Source: Actinomortierella ambigua | Taxonomy: Eukaryota > Mortierellomycota > Mortierellomycetes > Mortierellales > Mortierellaceae | Reading direction: 5' to 3' | Length of the DNA stretch: 22,879 nt | Assembly (NCBI GenBank): GCA_016098155.1 | Contig: JAAAJB010000557.1 | Location: 1 to 22,879, forward strand | Shown: positions 1-10,696 of the stretch, piece after piece | Position numbering within the stretch: position 1 is the stretch's first letter | How the letters are laid out: every line of letters starts with the position of its first letter | Translations under genes and position numbers: made by a program | The notes under the pieces: model-generated | Told to the model about the DNA's origin: nothing | The model's input: only the letters and a program-made list of their open reading frames with translations | The model's database searches: none

Positions 1-3000
1 AGGACAACATGGACGCCCAGTTTGCGTATGGCATGATGTTCCTCAAGAGCAAAGGTTCCATCCAAAGCGACTTTGAGGCTCTGTTCTGGTTCAAGAAGGC
101 CGCTGAGCTCGGACATCCAGAGGCGCAATTCTATATAGGAGACATGTACGAGCACGATACGCAGCTCCGCAAGGATCTTGCTCGAGCTGTCCACTGGTAT
201 GGCAAGGCTGCACGGCAAGGCCATCGCAAGGCCGAGCGGCGCCTTCTCGCACTAATACCACAAAAGCTGCCGTGTGAACAAGACGACTCATTTCCTCCTG
301 ATGATCCGGATGCTTCGAATGATCGCGCGCCGCGTTTTTCTGGACGACGACTCTTGGGTGACTCTGCTGGCAAAACGGGTGGTAAAGCTTCTTCGAATCC
401 CCCTTCTGAATCGGACTCTAATGACTCGTCCAGTGACTCTGACGAGTCTCAAGCCCGTGATTCTGATGAGCCCAACAGCGGTGCTGGCGCTATAAGAGTG
501 CCCCATCGCCGAGTAACAACAGTGGCATCCAGGGGAGCAAATGTTTTTGGAATAATTCCACCCTTAACAGTATGTTACAACTCTCTGGCATTGGACACTT
601 CATAATATGAAGTTTTTTGCAATTCAAAGGCAATGTTGCTGACTCCATTTCTGCCATCTTTTTATAGCCATCCCTTGTGCTTGGAGATCTCATCGGAACA
701 AGTGCCATTGGCTTCGCGTATCGTATTCGATACATCAACATGAGTTGTATCGCCAGGGAGATCGTCATCTCAAAGTCTCAGTTCTACCGAACGACGATCC
801 AGGAAGAGATCGGTCTTCTTCAGCGTCTGCGACATCCTCATCTCATTTCTTTCTATGAAGCACAGGAGCAGCAAGAGCGTGTATACTTCATCGTCGAGTT
901 TGCCGACAAGGGTAGTCTGGCGGATGTCATCCAATCGGAGACACTGTTGAGTTGGCCGACCAAATTTCGGCTTGCGGACGAAATGGCACGTGGTCTCGAG
1001 TATCTCCACTACAAGGATGTCCTGCACGGCCACCTCAGGAGTACCAATGTGCTGCTCACCAAGCATATGGAGGTCAAATTGGCTGACTATGGACTGCAGG
1101 CGCTTAGGTCTGCTTCTGCTGATGCTACCGAGACATCATCCACCCCGTCGTCTCCCGCTCTGGCGCACAGCAATCTGCGATGGATGGCGCCTGAGCTGCT
1201 CGACAACACGTCAAGACATTCGACAAAGTCGGACATCTACGCGCTAGGGATGGTGATGTGGGAGATGGCAGCCAGCTGTACCGAGCCGTTCAAAGACCTG
1301 ACGGACAATGTCACGATCATGACCCACATCAAGGACGGAGGACGAGAGAGGCTGCCTGGCGGTACACCCAATAGGTACCGAGCATGGGTTGAGCGATGCT
1401 GGGAAGAGGATGCAGGAGACCGACCCGAGGCAGGCGAGATTCTCTTTTCAGAGGATGATCTGAAGATCGAAGACTCGCGGCCAGATGTCAACGTGGAGCG
1501 TCTGCCTGAAGGACGCAGTGCAAAGACTGGGCGAACGTTTGAAGACGCAGGCGGGAATGTTAGCAGCAAGGATGATTCTGGGGTCGACAACTCTCAGGAG
1601 GATGTCAGTCTCGATATCTCTCCTGATGTGATAGCGGTCAAGATGCCCATATCAGACGCATTGGAGCTGAAGAGCGCTACTGTGGCTCCAGAATTGAGTG
1701 ACACGGCCATGCGCGCTGAGGCTAATGACGTGGAGGCACAGTTTGCCCTTGCGGAGATTTACGACAAGGGCAGCATCACCGGTGTGGAGCAGGTCGACAA
1801 GAAAGCCGTCCATTGGTACAGCCGCGCTGCCGAGAATGGGCATATTCACGGGCAGTACCATCTGGCGTTGCATTACCTTGTCGGTCGTGGCGTACCCGAG
1901 AGTCACAATGAAGCTCTACGCTGGTTCCAGAGAGCCGCGGATCAAGACGACGCAGCTTCACAGTACCAGATAGGTGCCATGTACCAGGCCGGTCTCGGTG
2001 TAGAAAAGAACGCTGCCACAGCTGTGGCCTGGTATCGCAAAGCCGCTGAGCGGGGATACGCGGAAAGCCAGCTCCATCTCGGGCGGATGTACTTGAGTGG
2101 GCAAGATGTCGAACAGAGCGATGTCGAGGCAGTCAAATGGCTCACCAAGGCGGCCAGCCAAGGGAATCCAAGTGGGCAGTTCAGCCTTGGACTCATGTAC
2201 GAGAATGGCCGAGGTGTCAAACAGAGCGATGTAGAGGCGTTCGAATGGTTCACCAAGGCAGCTATCCAAGGGAATTCAGGTGGGCAGTCCAGCCTTGGAC
2301 TCATGTACGAGAATGGGCGAGGTGTCGAACAGAGTGATGTCGAGGCAGTCAAATGGTTCACCAAGGCGGCCAACCAAGGGAGTTCAGATGGACAGTTCAG
2401 CCTTGGACTCATGTGCCTGAATGGGCGAGGTGTCAAACAGAGTGATGTCGAGGCAGTCAAATGGTTCACCAAGGCAGCTAGCCAAGGTGATCCAGACGGA
2501 CAGTTCAACCTTGGAGTCATGTACCTGACTGGGAGAGGTGCTGTACAGAGTGATGTCAAGGCAGCCAAATGGTTCACCAAGGCGGCCGACCAAGGGAATT
2601 CGGATGGACAGTTCAGCCTTGGACTCATGTACGAGAGTGGGCGGGGTGTCGAGCAGAGTGATGTCGATGCAGTCAAATGGATCACCATGGCAGCTAGACA
2701 GGGAAATCCGAGTGGACAGAATAGCCTTGGACTCATGTATAAGAATGGGCGAGGTGTCGAACTGAGCGATATCGAGGCATTCAAATGGTTCAGTAAGGCA
2801 GCCAGCCAAGGTGATCCAGATGGACAGTTGAACCTTGGACTCATGTACGAGCGTGGACGAGGTGTCGAGCAGAGCGATGCCGAGGCATTCGAATGGTTCA
2901 CCAAGGCGGCTATCCAAGGGAATTTAGATGCGCAGTCCAGCCTCGGACTCATGTACAAGAGTGGGCGAGGTGTCGAGCAGAGTAATGTTGAGGCAATTAA

Positions 3001-3154
3001 ATGGTTCACCAAGGCGGCCGCCCAAGGGAGTTCACTGGCAACATTAAGCCTTAGAGTGTTGTACCAGAAAGAGCGAGGTGTCGAACAGAGCGGCAACCAG
3101 AAAATTTTATTCGCTCGCAACACCAAACAGAGGCATGTCGAGGCGTCCAAATAG
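1..3154 (+). CDS. Sel1-repeat / protein-kinase-like (pseudokinase) protein, 5'-partial
   Basis: Two visible exons: <3..569 and 668..3154, joined in phase 0 over an intron at 570..667 (GTATGT donor, CTGAC branch-like site, TTTATAG acceptor). The ATG at 9 lies inside a Sel1 repeat and the frame is open to the window edge, so the true start is upstream; about 1017 residues are visible. Order: at least two Sel1 repeats (about 9-260); an acidic Ser/Asp-rich linker (about 280-480); a kinase-like domain (about 668-1440) with a degenerate Gly loop, HGHLRSTN in place of HRDLKxxN, DYG for DFG, and an intact APE; an acidic linker; then 12 Sel1 repeats of 36 residues plus a decayed 13th (about 1730-3154). 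Sel1 arrays are scaffolds for protein-protein contacts, so an adaptor or scaffold role in signalling, probably cytosolic, is inferred. Loss of the catalytic Asp and the VAIK Lys (Arg at that place) argues against phosphotransfer. No poly(A) signal is obvious after the stop. Confidence 0.88.
1730..3154 (+). repeat. Tandem 108-bp (36-aa) Sel1 repeat array
   Basis: Twelve successive 36-residue units plus one decayed unit are encoded in a single frame. The first three differ freely, whereas units 4-12 (about 2050-3045) share strings such as LGLMY, GRGVEQSDVEA and KWFTKAA and are strongly alike at the DNA level. Such homogeneity points to recent unit-by-unit expansion or conversion. As a by-product, the opposite strand is open for about 470 codons across the array; I do not regard that as a gene. 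Confidence 0.9.
3091..3132 (+). repeat. 42-bp in-frame insertion in the last Sel1 repeat, bounded by AACAGAG direct repeats
   Basis: AACAGAG occurs at 3084-3090 and again at 3126-3132. Removing the 42 bp restores the usual register of the repeat (GVEQ-xxVEAxK). The insertion adds 14 codons and keeps the frame. It may be a small duplication, a filled double-strand break or an excision-like footprint; the origin is not determined. Confidence 0.55.
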
Positions 3155-4705
3155 TACCGCAAAAGGCGTATTTCAAGACTGTTAATCTTTCTAGTCGTGC
3201 TCAAATAATTAAACACCAGCAGCCGTCTGCACTCTCGAGGCATGTATGCATGTATGCATCTATTCCACAGGAATGACCGCGGATAAGGTGAATTTTGTGC
3301 GTACGTCCCTGGAGTTCGAGGTGTGTGAGAGTGTTTGTATGATAATAATCGCAAGGTGTCGCGGTATGCTTAATGGTACACAATGCTTTACGGTGGGGTC
3401 AAGTTAATGTAAAGGGTCAATATCGAGGACTAACAGGCAGGCGTCGAGGCAGGTGAGCATGGCTGATGACTGGACCTCTGCCGCTGAATGAAGGCAGGTG
3501 TTGAAGCTGCGGTTGACTTGGGAAGGCATTCTCTTGCAGCACCGTCAACAAATTGCAAGTACATAGTGTGGGGTTTAGCGGTGCAGTCGAACATCATCCC
3601 AGGAATGGACTTATTTGCTCAAGGTTACCTACCTTGAATACGCTCCTCAACCTCGTCATCGGTGTTCATTGGAGACCGTTCCTCGATTTTTGGTAGCAAA
3701 TAGATATGGTGAGGACCCTCCAGGCTTTGAATGCTGCAGCTCACTTAATGACGAGGTGGCCTATTCGCAAAATTGCTCTTCTGATTTGGTAAAGGGTGAA
3801 GGGAGATGGTAGCGATGAAAAAAAAAAAAAAAAAAAAAAACAGAAATTGAAGCTCACTGTGTGTAAGTGGTATCTTACACTTTCTCGCGCGGACTTTGGT
3901 TCGTGGAATTAGTACATTTACATTGCTTGGAATACCAGGAAAACACTTTGAGAGCCTCTCGTTTGGCACAGGGATAGTAGTGATACTTGTTGTTGACTTT
4001 TTGGGTTTCGTGGGCTTGGTGGGAGATCAACTAGTGGATCTAACCGTGGTGATGCGTGGTAGCGAACTGCGGGTGACACTGTTCAAAAGAGAGAAGTCCA
4101 ACAGCCATGTGAAGTGCGCGTGCGAAACACCGAGAGGTTGGTTTCGAGGTCACGAGGATCCGAAGCAGGGCATACCACGCCACCTTACGCTCTCACTGAT
4201 GCCAAGGCAGCGTACACAGGCCGCGCGGAGTTGCGTATGTTGAAAGAGAGAGATATCTGAGGTTTTTGTAAACAGCATCAATTGGCCTCGCCATCCATGC
4301 AGAGACACCCAGTACAAGAATCACTCACTTTCCATATCATGCTTGCTCTCGAGGGTGCCATGTAACTGAGTCAACCCGTAGCTTGGCAGAGACCTTCCCG
4401 AGAGTGATTGAGACCAGAGTATCGTACGGAGCAACTCTTTCCACAGCATGATATCGTTTTCTTGCTACTTGGACCAACGGCCAACAGGCCGAATATGCTC
4501 ATGGACATCGTGCAGCATCCAAGCAAGTACATTACACAGCACTGGTTGGTAACACAACGTTTCTTGCTCATCTGTGAGTGACACTGTCCCTCGATGCAAT
4601 CATGAGGTAAACTCCATTCTTGATCTCTCTCATTCTTCCTCCATCACCCTTTCATCTTGGGTCCTGTGAATCTGATCACTCATTCATCCATTCAACACTG
4701 TCAAC
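3155..4705. other. Intergenic region between the Sel1/kinase gene and the first kelch gene
   Basis: No convincing gene. The part before about 3700 is unique and includes a short ATGT/ATGC tandem at 3241-3259. From about 3700 it belongs to the tandem duplicated unit, and its counterpart is at about 7391-8589. It contains a 23-A tract at 3818-3840. Just upstream of the kelch ATG is a pyrimidine-rich stretch (about 4615-4665, with TCTCTCATTC and TTCCTCC), typical of fungal initiator regions. No clear TATA box is visible. Confidence 0.6.
3818..3840 (+). repeat. Poly(A) tract (23 A)
   Basis: An uninterrupted run of A, positioned identically in unit 2 (7507-7531). Homology between the units continues on both sides, so the tract predates the duplication and is internal to the unit, not the tail of a separate insertion. 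Confidence 0.9.
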
Positions 4706-6808
4706 ATGAAGGGTTGGCTCACCTTTCTCCTGCTCTCCTTTCTGGCTCTTGAGGGAATCACAGCTCAGCAACCCCAAGTTGCACCTCTACCAAAGATGTT
4801 TTCCGCATATGCTAAGCACAAGAACAAGTTCTACATCTACGGCGGCACTAATTACAGTGGCAATGGATACTCCATTGGTATGGACGAAGACGATGCCGGC
4901 TCTTCGGGGCAATTTTTTGCTTTGGATCTATCGAAACCTTGGACATCGATGTCGCCGTCATGGACCCAGTTACCGTCCGGTCCTCGGTGTACGATTGCAC
5001 GGGGTGCCATCTCCTTGGATGGCATCAAATTTCTGGGCCTCACATTTGATAACGAAAAGTCCAGCGTGTTTTCTTTCGAGACCAAAATCTGGAATCCATC
5101 CAAGGCAGTCTTTAGCAAGTCAAATGCGGATCCTGTGACACTTGGTACAGAAGGCACTGTTCTCATCCCTGGTGAACGCATCAGTCAAAACACTACCATT
5201 GGTGTATATGACGTCTACTCCTTTGACAGCGACAATGCATCGAAAACACTCCTTCCACCCCCATCGACTGTCTTTAACAGCACTTTCTTTACGACGACGA
5301 GGATTTACCTACGCGGCGTTTGGTCACAATATCTGAAGAGCGCAGTGTATTATGGGGATGGTGGTAATTCTTTGAGTGGCAATCCCACCATTCGTAGCAG
5401 CCACATCTTCACCTACCATCCCGAGTCAAGAACGTGGGAGGAAAAGGTAAGGCTATCAGCATTATTACTTAGTATTGGAACTGATATGAAAACATGCTCT
5501 CAACTTGACCGGGTCTGATGACACTTCTTCCCTGTATTAGGTCACAAATGGGTTGAATAGGCAATTAAGCTCTCATTGCATGGCCATCAGTACGCGATAT
5601 TGAATCACTGCAGTTGGACGCAACACTGGTGAATACCATTATCTTTGTTATCATCTCATACTTCTATCTCTCTTTAATTCGTAGCTGATGACGGGAAAAG
5701 AGTTGTCGTAGATGGCGGTTATTTTTCTACCATTACCAGATCAATACGCAACTCGGATATCTTGATCTTGGACCTAGTCACCCTCGAATGGAAACAAGGT
5801 GGTAAATCCAATTCTCACCGGACTGACTCCGCATGCACTATTGCCGGCGACTACTTTCTTATATGGGGTGGTATGCGAGACTGATTTCCATTGTATGCAA
5901 CAACGTTAAACAGAGTCCTGTCGCACCGCAACTTACTCATGAGTCTCTTTCATGCGACACTTTTTATAGGCACCGAGAGTGGTACTGATAAGCCCGTTGA
6001 TTTTGGCCGACCATCTACACCTGTGAACATCTTCCAGATCTCTACAGGAACCTGGGTATCAGAGTACATTCCATCCGCTGAATATGTTGACCCGGTCCCT
6101 GTCTCACCTTCAAAATCAGTCTCGCCTCCCTCGCCTTCATCAGAGCCCTCCCACCCTTCAATGGATCAGTCCTCAGATGCAAAGCTCGACATTGGCATCA
6201 TTGCAGGTGGAACGGTTGGAGGTGTAGCTATGGTTGCACTCATTGGATTTCTGGTTTGGATGCGCAAGAAGCGAGGATCACGACACCGCCATCATCATGA
6301 CGACCCGCCCTCCGATACCAGCTTCACCAGTTACCAAAGAGAGAGCATGGTCGACAAGCATGCTACGAGCGGTGTGATTCAGACACCTTCTCGAGTGACG
6401 GCCCTCCATCCTTCTCGATATCCCTACGGCTCTGACGTCGTTGATGATGATGCGACCGACAATCGACACTCTGCCAATGATGTCAATTTTCATGCTACCA
6501 GACGAGCCACTCGATCTCCGCCACCGAACCCTTATTCGCACTCATCTGGCGCCAATGTCTACAACAGCTATGCTGCCGATGGATCACGGTACAGCGACAG
6601 GACTCTCGCATCGCCTCATTCTGGTGTATCAGGAGTAACCACATACGGGTACGAACTGCCATATTATTCTCCGTCACCGCCTTCTCGGTCAAGGTCAGGT
6701 TCACGAAATCCTCAAATGCTGGATCACAGCCATATGATGCACACGCGCCCCTACGCTACAGGTGGAAGATGGGTGGATGAGCGACCAGGACCTCAATGGC
6801 AGCCTTGA
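4706..6808 (+). CDS. Kelch-repeat type I membrane protein, paralogue 1
   Basis: Four exons: 4706..5446, 5541..5589, 5685..5870, 5970..6808; introns of 94, 95 and 99 bp, all GT-AG. The joined CDS is 1815 nt (604 aa). The start ATG opens a signal peptide (residues 1-20, ending ITA before QQPQ). Residues about 30-360 form a kelch / galactose-oxidase-like propeller with YIYGG (43-47), VVVDGG (about 270-275) and IWGG (to 326), plus several N-glycosylation sequons (N49, N162, N177, N191). A Ser/Pro-rich stalk (about 367-395) leads to one membrane helix (about 399-423) closed by RKKR. The cytoplasmic tail of about 180 residues is His-, Ser- and Tyr-rich and ends in GPQWQP. A cell-surface receptor, adhesion or carbohydrate-binding role is inferred; ligand unknown. 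The second kelch GG is replaced by PGE (155-157), unlike the neighbour paralogue, so one blade may be imperfect. Confidence 0.9.
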
Positions 6809-7506
6809 TGGTTGTAGTCTTTGTGAGTTGAGACAGCCAATATAATACGATTGTAACGACTATATCGAATAATCAACATTGCTTTCAATGACAGAATGGT
6901 TTTGGCCGTGCCACAGGGTTCTATTGCAAATCAGCAGAACGTTTCCTCTATCTTATACTTTGTCAGCGCGTGGCCTTTATTTCCCGGGTCTCCATGACGA
7001 TTCGGTTGCGAGGAATGACCTTCCACCATGTGTTGCATCGCTGCATTGGCATCCGACATTGCTGTCTTCTCTATCATAGGCCGGGGATTGTGCTTGACTT
7101 TACACCCAGGGATCTTCTGTGTGAGCCGGAGACCTCTGATAGGAGAGCATGTCAACGAAACGTAGCGGAACATCAAGGGCGTGGTGTTGATTGTCATATA
7201 GGCTCCTCAGGCAAGGACCAACGTGATGCTGTGACCATTATCAATGATCCAGCCAAGCAGTTAGGTGTAGCCTGTGTCGGGTCCAAATGAAGTGACGAGA
7301 AGAATATCGGTCGTGTTAACCAATGCTTCCTTCCGTCTCTTCCCCTCTTCCCTTCTTTGCTTCAATGCCGCTTGTTTAAAACTACGTAGTAGATATGGCG
7401 AGGGCCATTCTTGGGTTTGAATGCCACAACTCACTGAATGACGAGGTGACCTATTCGCAAAATTGCCTTGTGGTTTGGTAAAGGGCGGAGAGAGATAGTA
7501 GTGGTG

Positions 7507-7531
7507 AAAAAAAAAAAAAAAAAAAAAAAAA
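7507..7531 (+). repeat. Poly(A) tract (25 A)
   Basis: Counterpart of the tract at 3818-3840 with two more A residues. The same flanking sequence lies on both sides (GGTGAA... before, CAGATTTGAAGCTCAC after). Confidence 0.9.
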
Positions 7532-7870
7532 CAGATTTGAAGCTCACTACGTGTAAGTGGTATCTTACAGTCTCTCGTGGACTAAGGTTCGTGGAATTAG
7601 TAGAGCGCTCTACATTGCTTGGAATACCAGGAAAACACTTTGAGAGCCTCTCGTTTGGCACAGAGAGAGAGTAGTGATTTTTGCTGTTGGTTTTTTGGGT
7701 TTTGTGGGCTTGGTGGGAGAACAACAGGTGGATCTTACCATGGTGATGTGTGGTAACGAACTGCGGGTGACACTGCCATGCAAAAGAGAGAAATCCAACA
7801 GCCATGTGAAGTGCACGTGCGAAACACCGAGTGGTTGATTTCTAGGTGACTAGGGTCCGAAGAAGGGCAT

Positions 7871-8109
7871 ACCTTACGGTCATGTACTTAGTGGATTCCT
7901 GTGAGATGGTATTCATCAAACAACGCCTGTTGGCTATACAGCAGTACTGCAGTAAAAATCACAATTCTTAGTTTGAAGTCGTACTTCGAAGAGAGCGTTG
8001 TCATCCTAAGCGATCAAAGTTTAAATGGCAACATACCAACGCTGCAGCAGTCCTGAGTGGATCACGCATTCATTACTACATATTGAATGCCATGCCACAC
8101 CACCTTACG
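7871..8109. repeat. 223-bp insertion specific to unit 2, flanked by 8-bp direct repeats ACCTTACG
   Basis: ACCTTACG is at 7871-7878 and at 8102-8109. The corresponding place in unit 1 (about 4171-4189) goes from GGGCATACC to ACCTTACG within 8 bp, with the 223 bp absent. An 8-bp duplication is the size made by hAT transposases, but I see no convincing terminal inverted repeats. It could equally be a deletion in unit 1 between short repeats. Confidence 0.45.
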
Positions 8110-8589
8110 TTCTCACTGATGCCAAGGCGGCGTGCCTAGGCTGTGCGGAGTTGCGTATGTTGTAAGAGAGAGGCATTTGAGGTTCCTGTTAAACGGGCAT
8201 CAATTGGCCTCGCCATCCATGCCAGGGCACCGGTGCAAGAATCACTCACCCTCCAGACTAAGCATGCTCTCGAGAGTGCCATGTAACGGAGTCAAGCCGT
8301 AGCTTGGCACCGACCCTCCCCAGAGTGATTGAAGTCTTTCCTCAGCACGATACCCAGCAGTCAACAGGCGGAGTATGCTCGTGGATATCGCATAGCATCC
8401 AAACAAACATGTACATTTCACAGCACTGGGTAACACACAACGTTTCTTATTTATCTGCGAGTCGAGACTATCCCTCAATGCAATGATGAGATGACCTCCA
8501 TTCTTGATCTCTCTCATTCCTCCTCCAGCTCCCTGTCATCTTAATTCCAGTCAATCTGATCAATCATTCATCCATTCAACACTGTCAAC

Positions 8590-10696
8590 ATGAAGGGTCG
8601 GCCACCTCTCCTCTTGCTCTTCTTTATGGCTCTTGAGGGAATCGCAGCTCAGCAGCCCCAAGTTGCACCTTTGCCAGTGTTTGATCCCGTATTTGCCAAG
8701 CACAAGAACAAGCTCTACATCTATGGCGGTTATACCAATATCGACTACACCGTCGATCCCATCCCTTCGGGCCAGTTCTTTGCTTTAGATCTATCGAAGC
8801 CTTGGACATCGAAGTCGCCATCATGGATCCAATTGCCGACTGGTCCTCGGTGGTCAGGTGGATGGGGAGGCATCTCGTTGGATGGCATCAAGTTCGTGAG
8901 CTTCCCAGATCAGGACAGAAATCCCAGCGTCTTTTCTTTCGAGACTAAAATCTGGAGTCCATCCAAGGCAGCCCATAGCCGCACAGTCTCAGCATCTGTG
9001 ACACTTGGAGATGGGACCATTCTCATGGCTGGTGGTTTCATTTCCAGTGTTCCCGGCAGTCAAAATTCTTCCTTTGGTGTATATGACATCTACTCTTTCG
9101 ACAGTGATAATGTATCGAACACACTATTCCCACCTCCATCAGCTGACTTTAACAGCACTCAGTTTATGATGAGGAACGTAGGCTTCGGCGCCGTTTGGTC
9201 ACAATATCTGAAGAGCGCAGTACACTATGGCGGTGTTAGTCCCATCTATATGGGAGACATTCCCACTATCCGCAGCGATCTCGTTTTCACCTACCATCCC
9301 GAGTCAAGGGTGTGGCAGCAAAAGGTAAGGCAAACAGTATTTGTTCTCGGTAACTGGAACTGATAAGATGGCATACTTTCAACTTGGCCTGGCATGATGA
9401 CACTTCTTCTCATACCTCACCCATTTTAGGCTACAAAAAATGGTTTCAATGGCCTATTGTACAATCATTGCATGGCCATAAGTACGTGATACTGAATCAC
9501 TGCAGTCGCAAGCTACACTGGTGAATACCATTATCTTTGTTATCATCTCATACCTCTATCTCTCTTTAATTCGTAGCTGATGATGGGAAAAGAGTTGTCG
9601 TGCATGGCGGTGACCTTTTCGATTCAGGGCCCAACTTGGATATATTGATCTTGGACCTCGTTACCTTCGAATGGAGAAAAAGTGGTAGAATCAGTTCATC
9701 CCGGGCTAGCTCCGCCGCATGCACTGTTGCCGGTGACTACTTTCTTCTATGGGGTGGTAAGCGAGCCTGACTTCCATTGCATGCAACGACTTTAAGTAGA
9801 GTCCTGTCGCGCTACAACCTACTTAGAGTGTCTTTCATACGCCACTTCCTATAGGCATAGGTGACGGGATCACAGCGAGGCCTGTTGATTTTGGTAAACC
9901 ATCTACACCTGTGAACATCTACCAGATCTCTACAGGGACTTGGGTGTCAGAGTACAATCCATCCGCTGAGTATCTCGACCCGGTCCCTGTCCCGCCTTCA
10001 AAGACAGTCTCGCCTCCCTCGCCTTCATCAGAGTCCTCCCACCCTTCAATGGATCAGTCCTCAGATGCAAAGCTCGACATCGGTATCATTGCAGGTGGAA
10101 CGGTTGGAGGTGTAGCTGTGGTTGCACTCATTGGATTTCTGGTTTGGATGCGCAAGAAGCGAGGATCACGACGCCGCCAACATCATGACGACCCGCCCTC
10201 CGATACCAGCTTCACCAGTTACCGAAAAGAGAGCATGGTCGACAGGCATGCTACAAGCCGTGTGATTCAGACACCGTCTCGAGTGCCGGCCCTCCATCCT
10301 TCTCGATATCCCTACGACTCTGACGTCGTTGATGATGATGCGACCGACAATCGACACTCTGCCAATGATGTCAATTTTCATGCTACCAGACGAGCCACTC
10401 GATCTCCGCCACCGAACCCTTATTCGCACTCATCTGGCGCCAATGTCTACAACAGCTATGCTGCCGATGGATCACGGTACAGCGACAGGACTCTCGCATC
10501 GCCTCATTCTGGTGTATCAGGAGCAACCACATACGGGTACGAACTGCCACATTATTCTCCGTCACCGCCTTCTCGGTCAAGGTCAGGCTCACGAAATCCT
10601 CAAATGCTGGATCACAGCCATATGATGCACACGCGCCCCTACGCTACAGGTGGAAGATGGGTGGATGAGCGACCAGGACCTCAATGGCAGCCTTGA
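8590..10696 (+). CDS. Kelch-repeat type I membrane protein, paralogue 2
   Basis: Four exons: 8590..9324, 9430..9481, 9577..9756, 9855..10696; introns of 105, 95 and 98 bp at the same places and phases as in paralogue 1. The joined CDS is 1809 nt (602 aa). Signal peptide residues 1-20; kelch propeller with YIYGG (43-47), MAGG (146-149), HYGG (212-215), VHGG and LWGG, so five GG blades look intact. Ser/Pro stalk, then membrane helix about 396-421 closed by RKKR, and a cytoplasmic tail nearly identical to paralogue 1. The ectodomain is clearly more diverged from paralogue 1 (several indels and many replacements) than the tail. It probably has the same topology and a related but possibly different ligand. 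No enzyme active site is recognised. Confidence 0.9.

Larger units (their letters stand above)
3700..7390 (+). repeat. Tandem segmental duplication, unit 1
   Basis: A direct tandem unit of about 3.7 kb holding upstream flank, kelch gene 1 and downstream flank. It starts near the motif GATATGGTGAGG (about 3703) and ends where the equivalent motif GATATGGCGAGG starts unit 2. Homology to unit 2 is continuous across introns and both flanks, with scattered substitutions and indels, so the whole block and not only the gene was duplicated. Compared with unit 2 it lacks about 115 bp of the terminal flank and a 223-bp insert in the 5' flank. Confidence 0.85.
6809..8589. other. Intergenic region between the two kelch paralogues (unit 1 tail plus unit 2 head)
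   Basis: The first part is the 3' flank of kelch gene 1, about 93-95% like the flank of gene 2 by eye. The second part (from about 7391) matches 3700-4705. Short open frames seen in both flanks differ between copies in ways that change residues freely or break the frame, so they are treated as chance. A possible weak poly(A) signal, AATATAATA, follows the stop at about 6838. A pyrimidine-rich block precedes the next ATG (about 8500-8530). Confidence 0.6.

Noticed and set aside
1942..3354. 470-codon open frame antisense to the Sel1 array
   Set aside because: It is the reverse complement of the repeated 108-bp units; once one unit lacks stops on that strand, all do. Its product has no domain and its codons follow the Sel1 frame.
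3700..3840. SINE-like reading: about 140 bp with a B-box-like GGTTTGAATGCC followed by poly(A)
   Set aside because: The A-box spacing is wrong, the homology between units continues without a break past the poly(A), and the third head copy has no A tract.
6278..6541. Antisense open frame conserved in both kelch tails (also 10166-10429)
   Set aside because: It mirrors the nearly identical coding exon and has no independent evidence.
6879..7290. Short open frames on both strands downstream of each kelch gene (also 10759-11098)
   Set aside because: They exist in both units because the DNA is duplicated. The copies differ by non-conservative changes and by stop positions, as expected for non-coding sequence.
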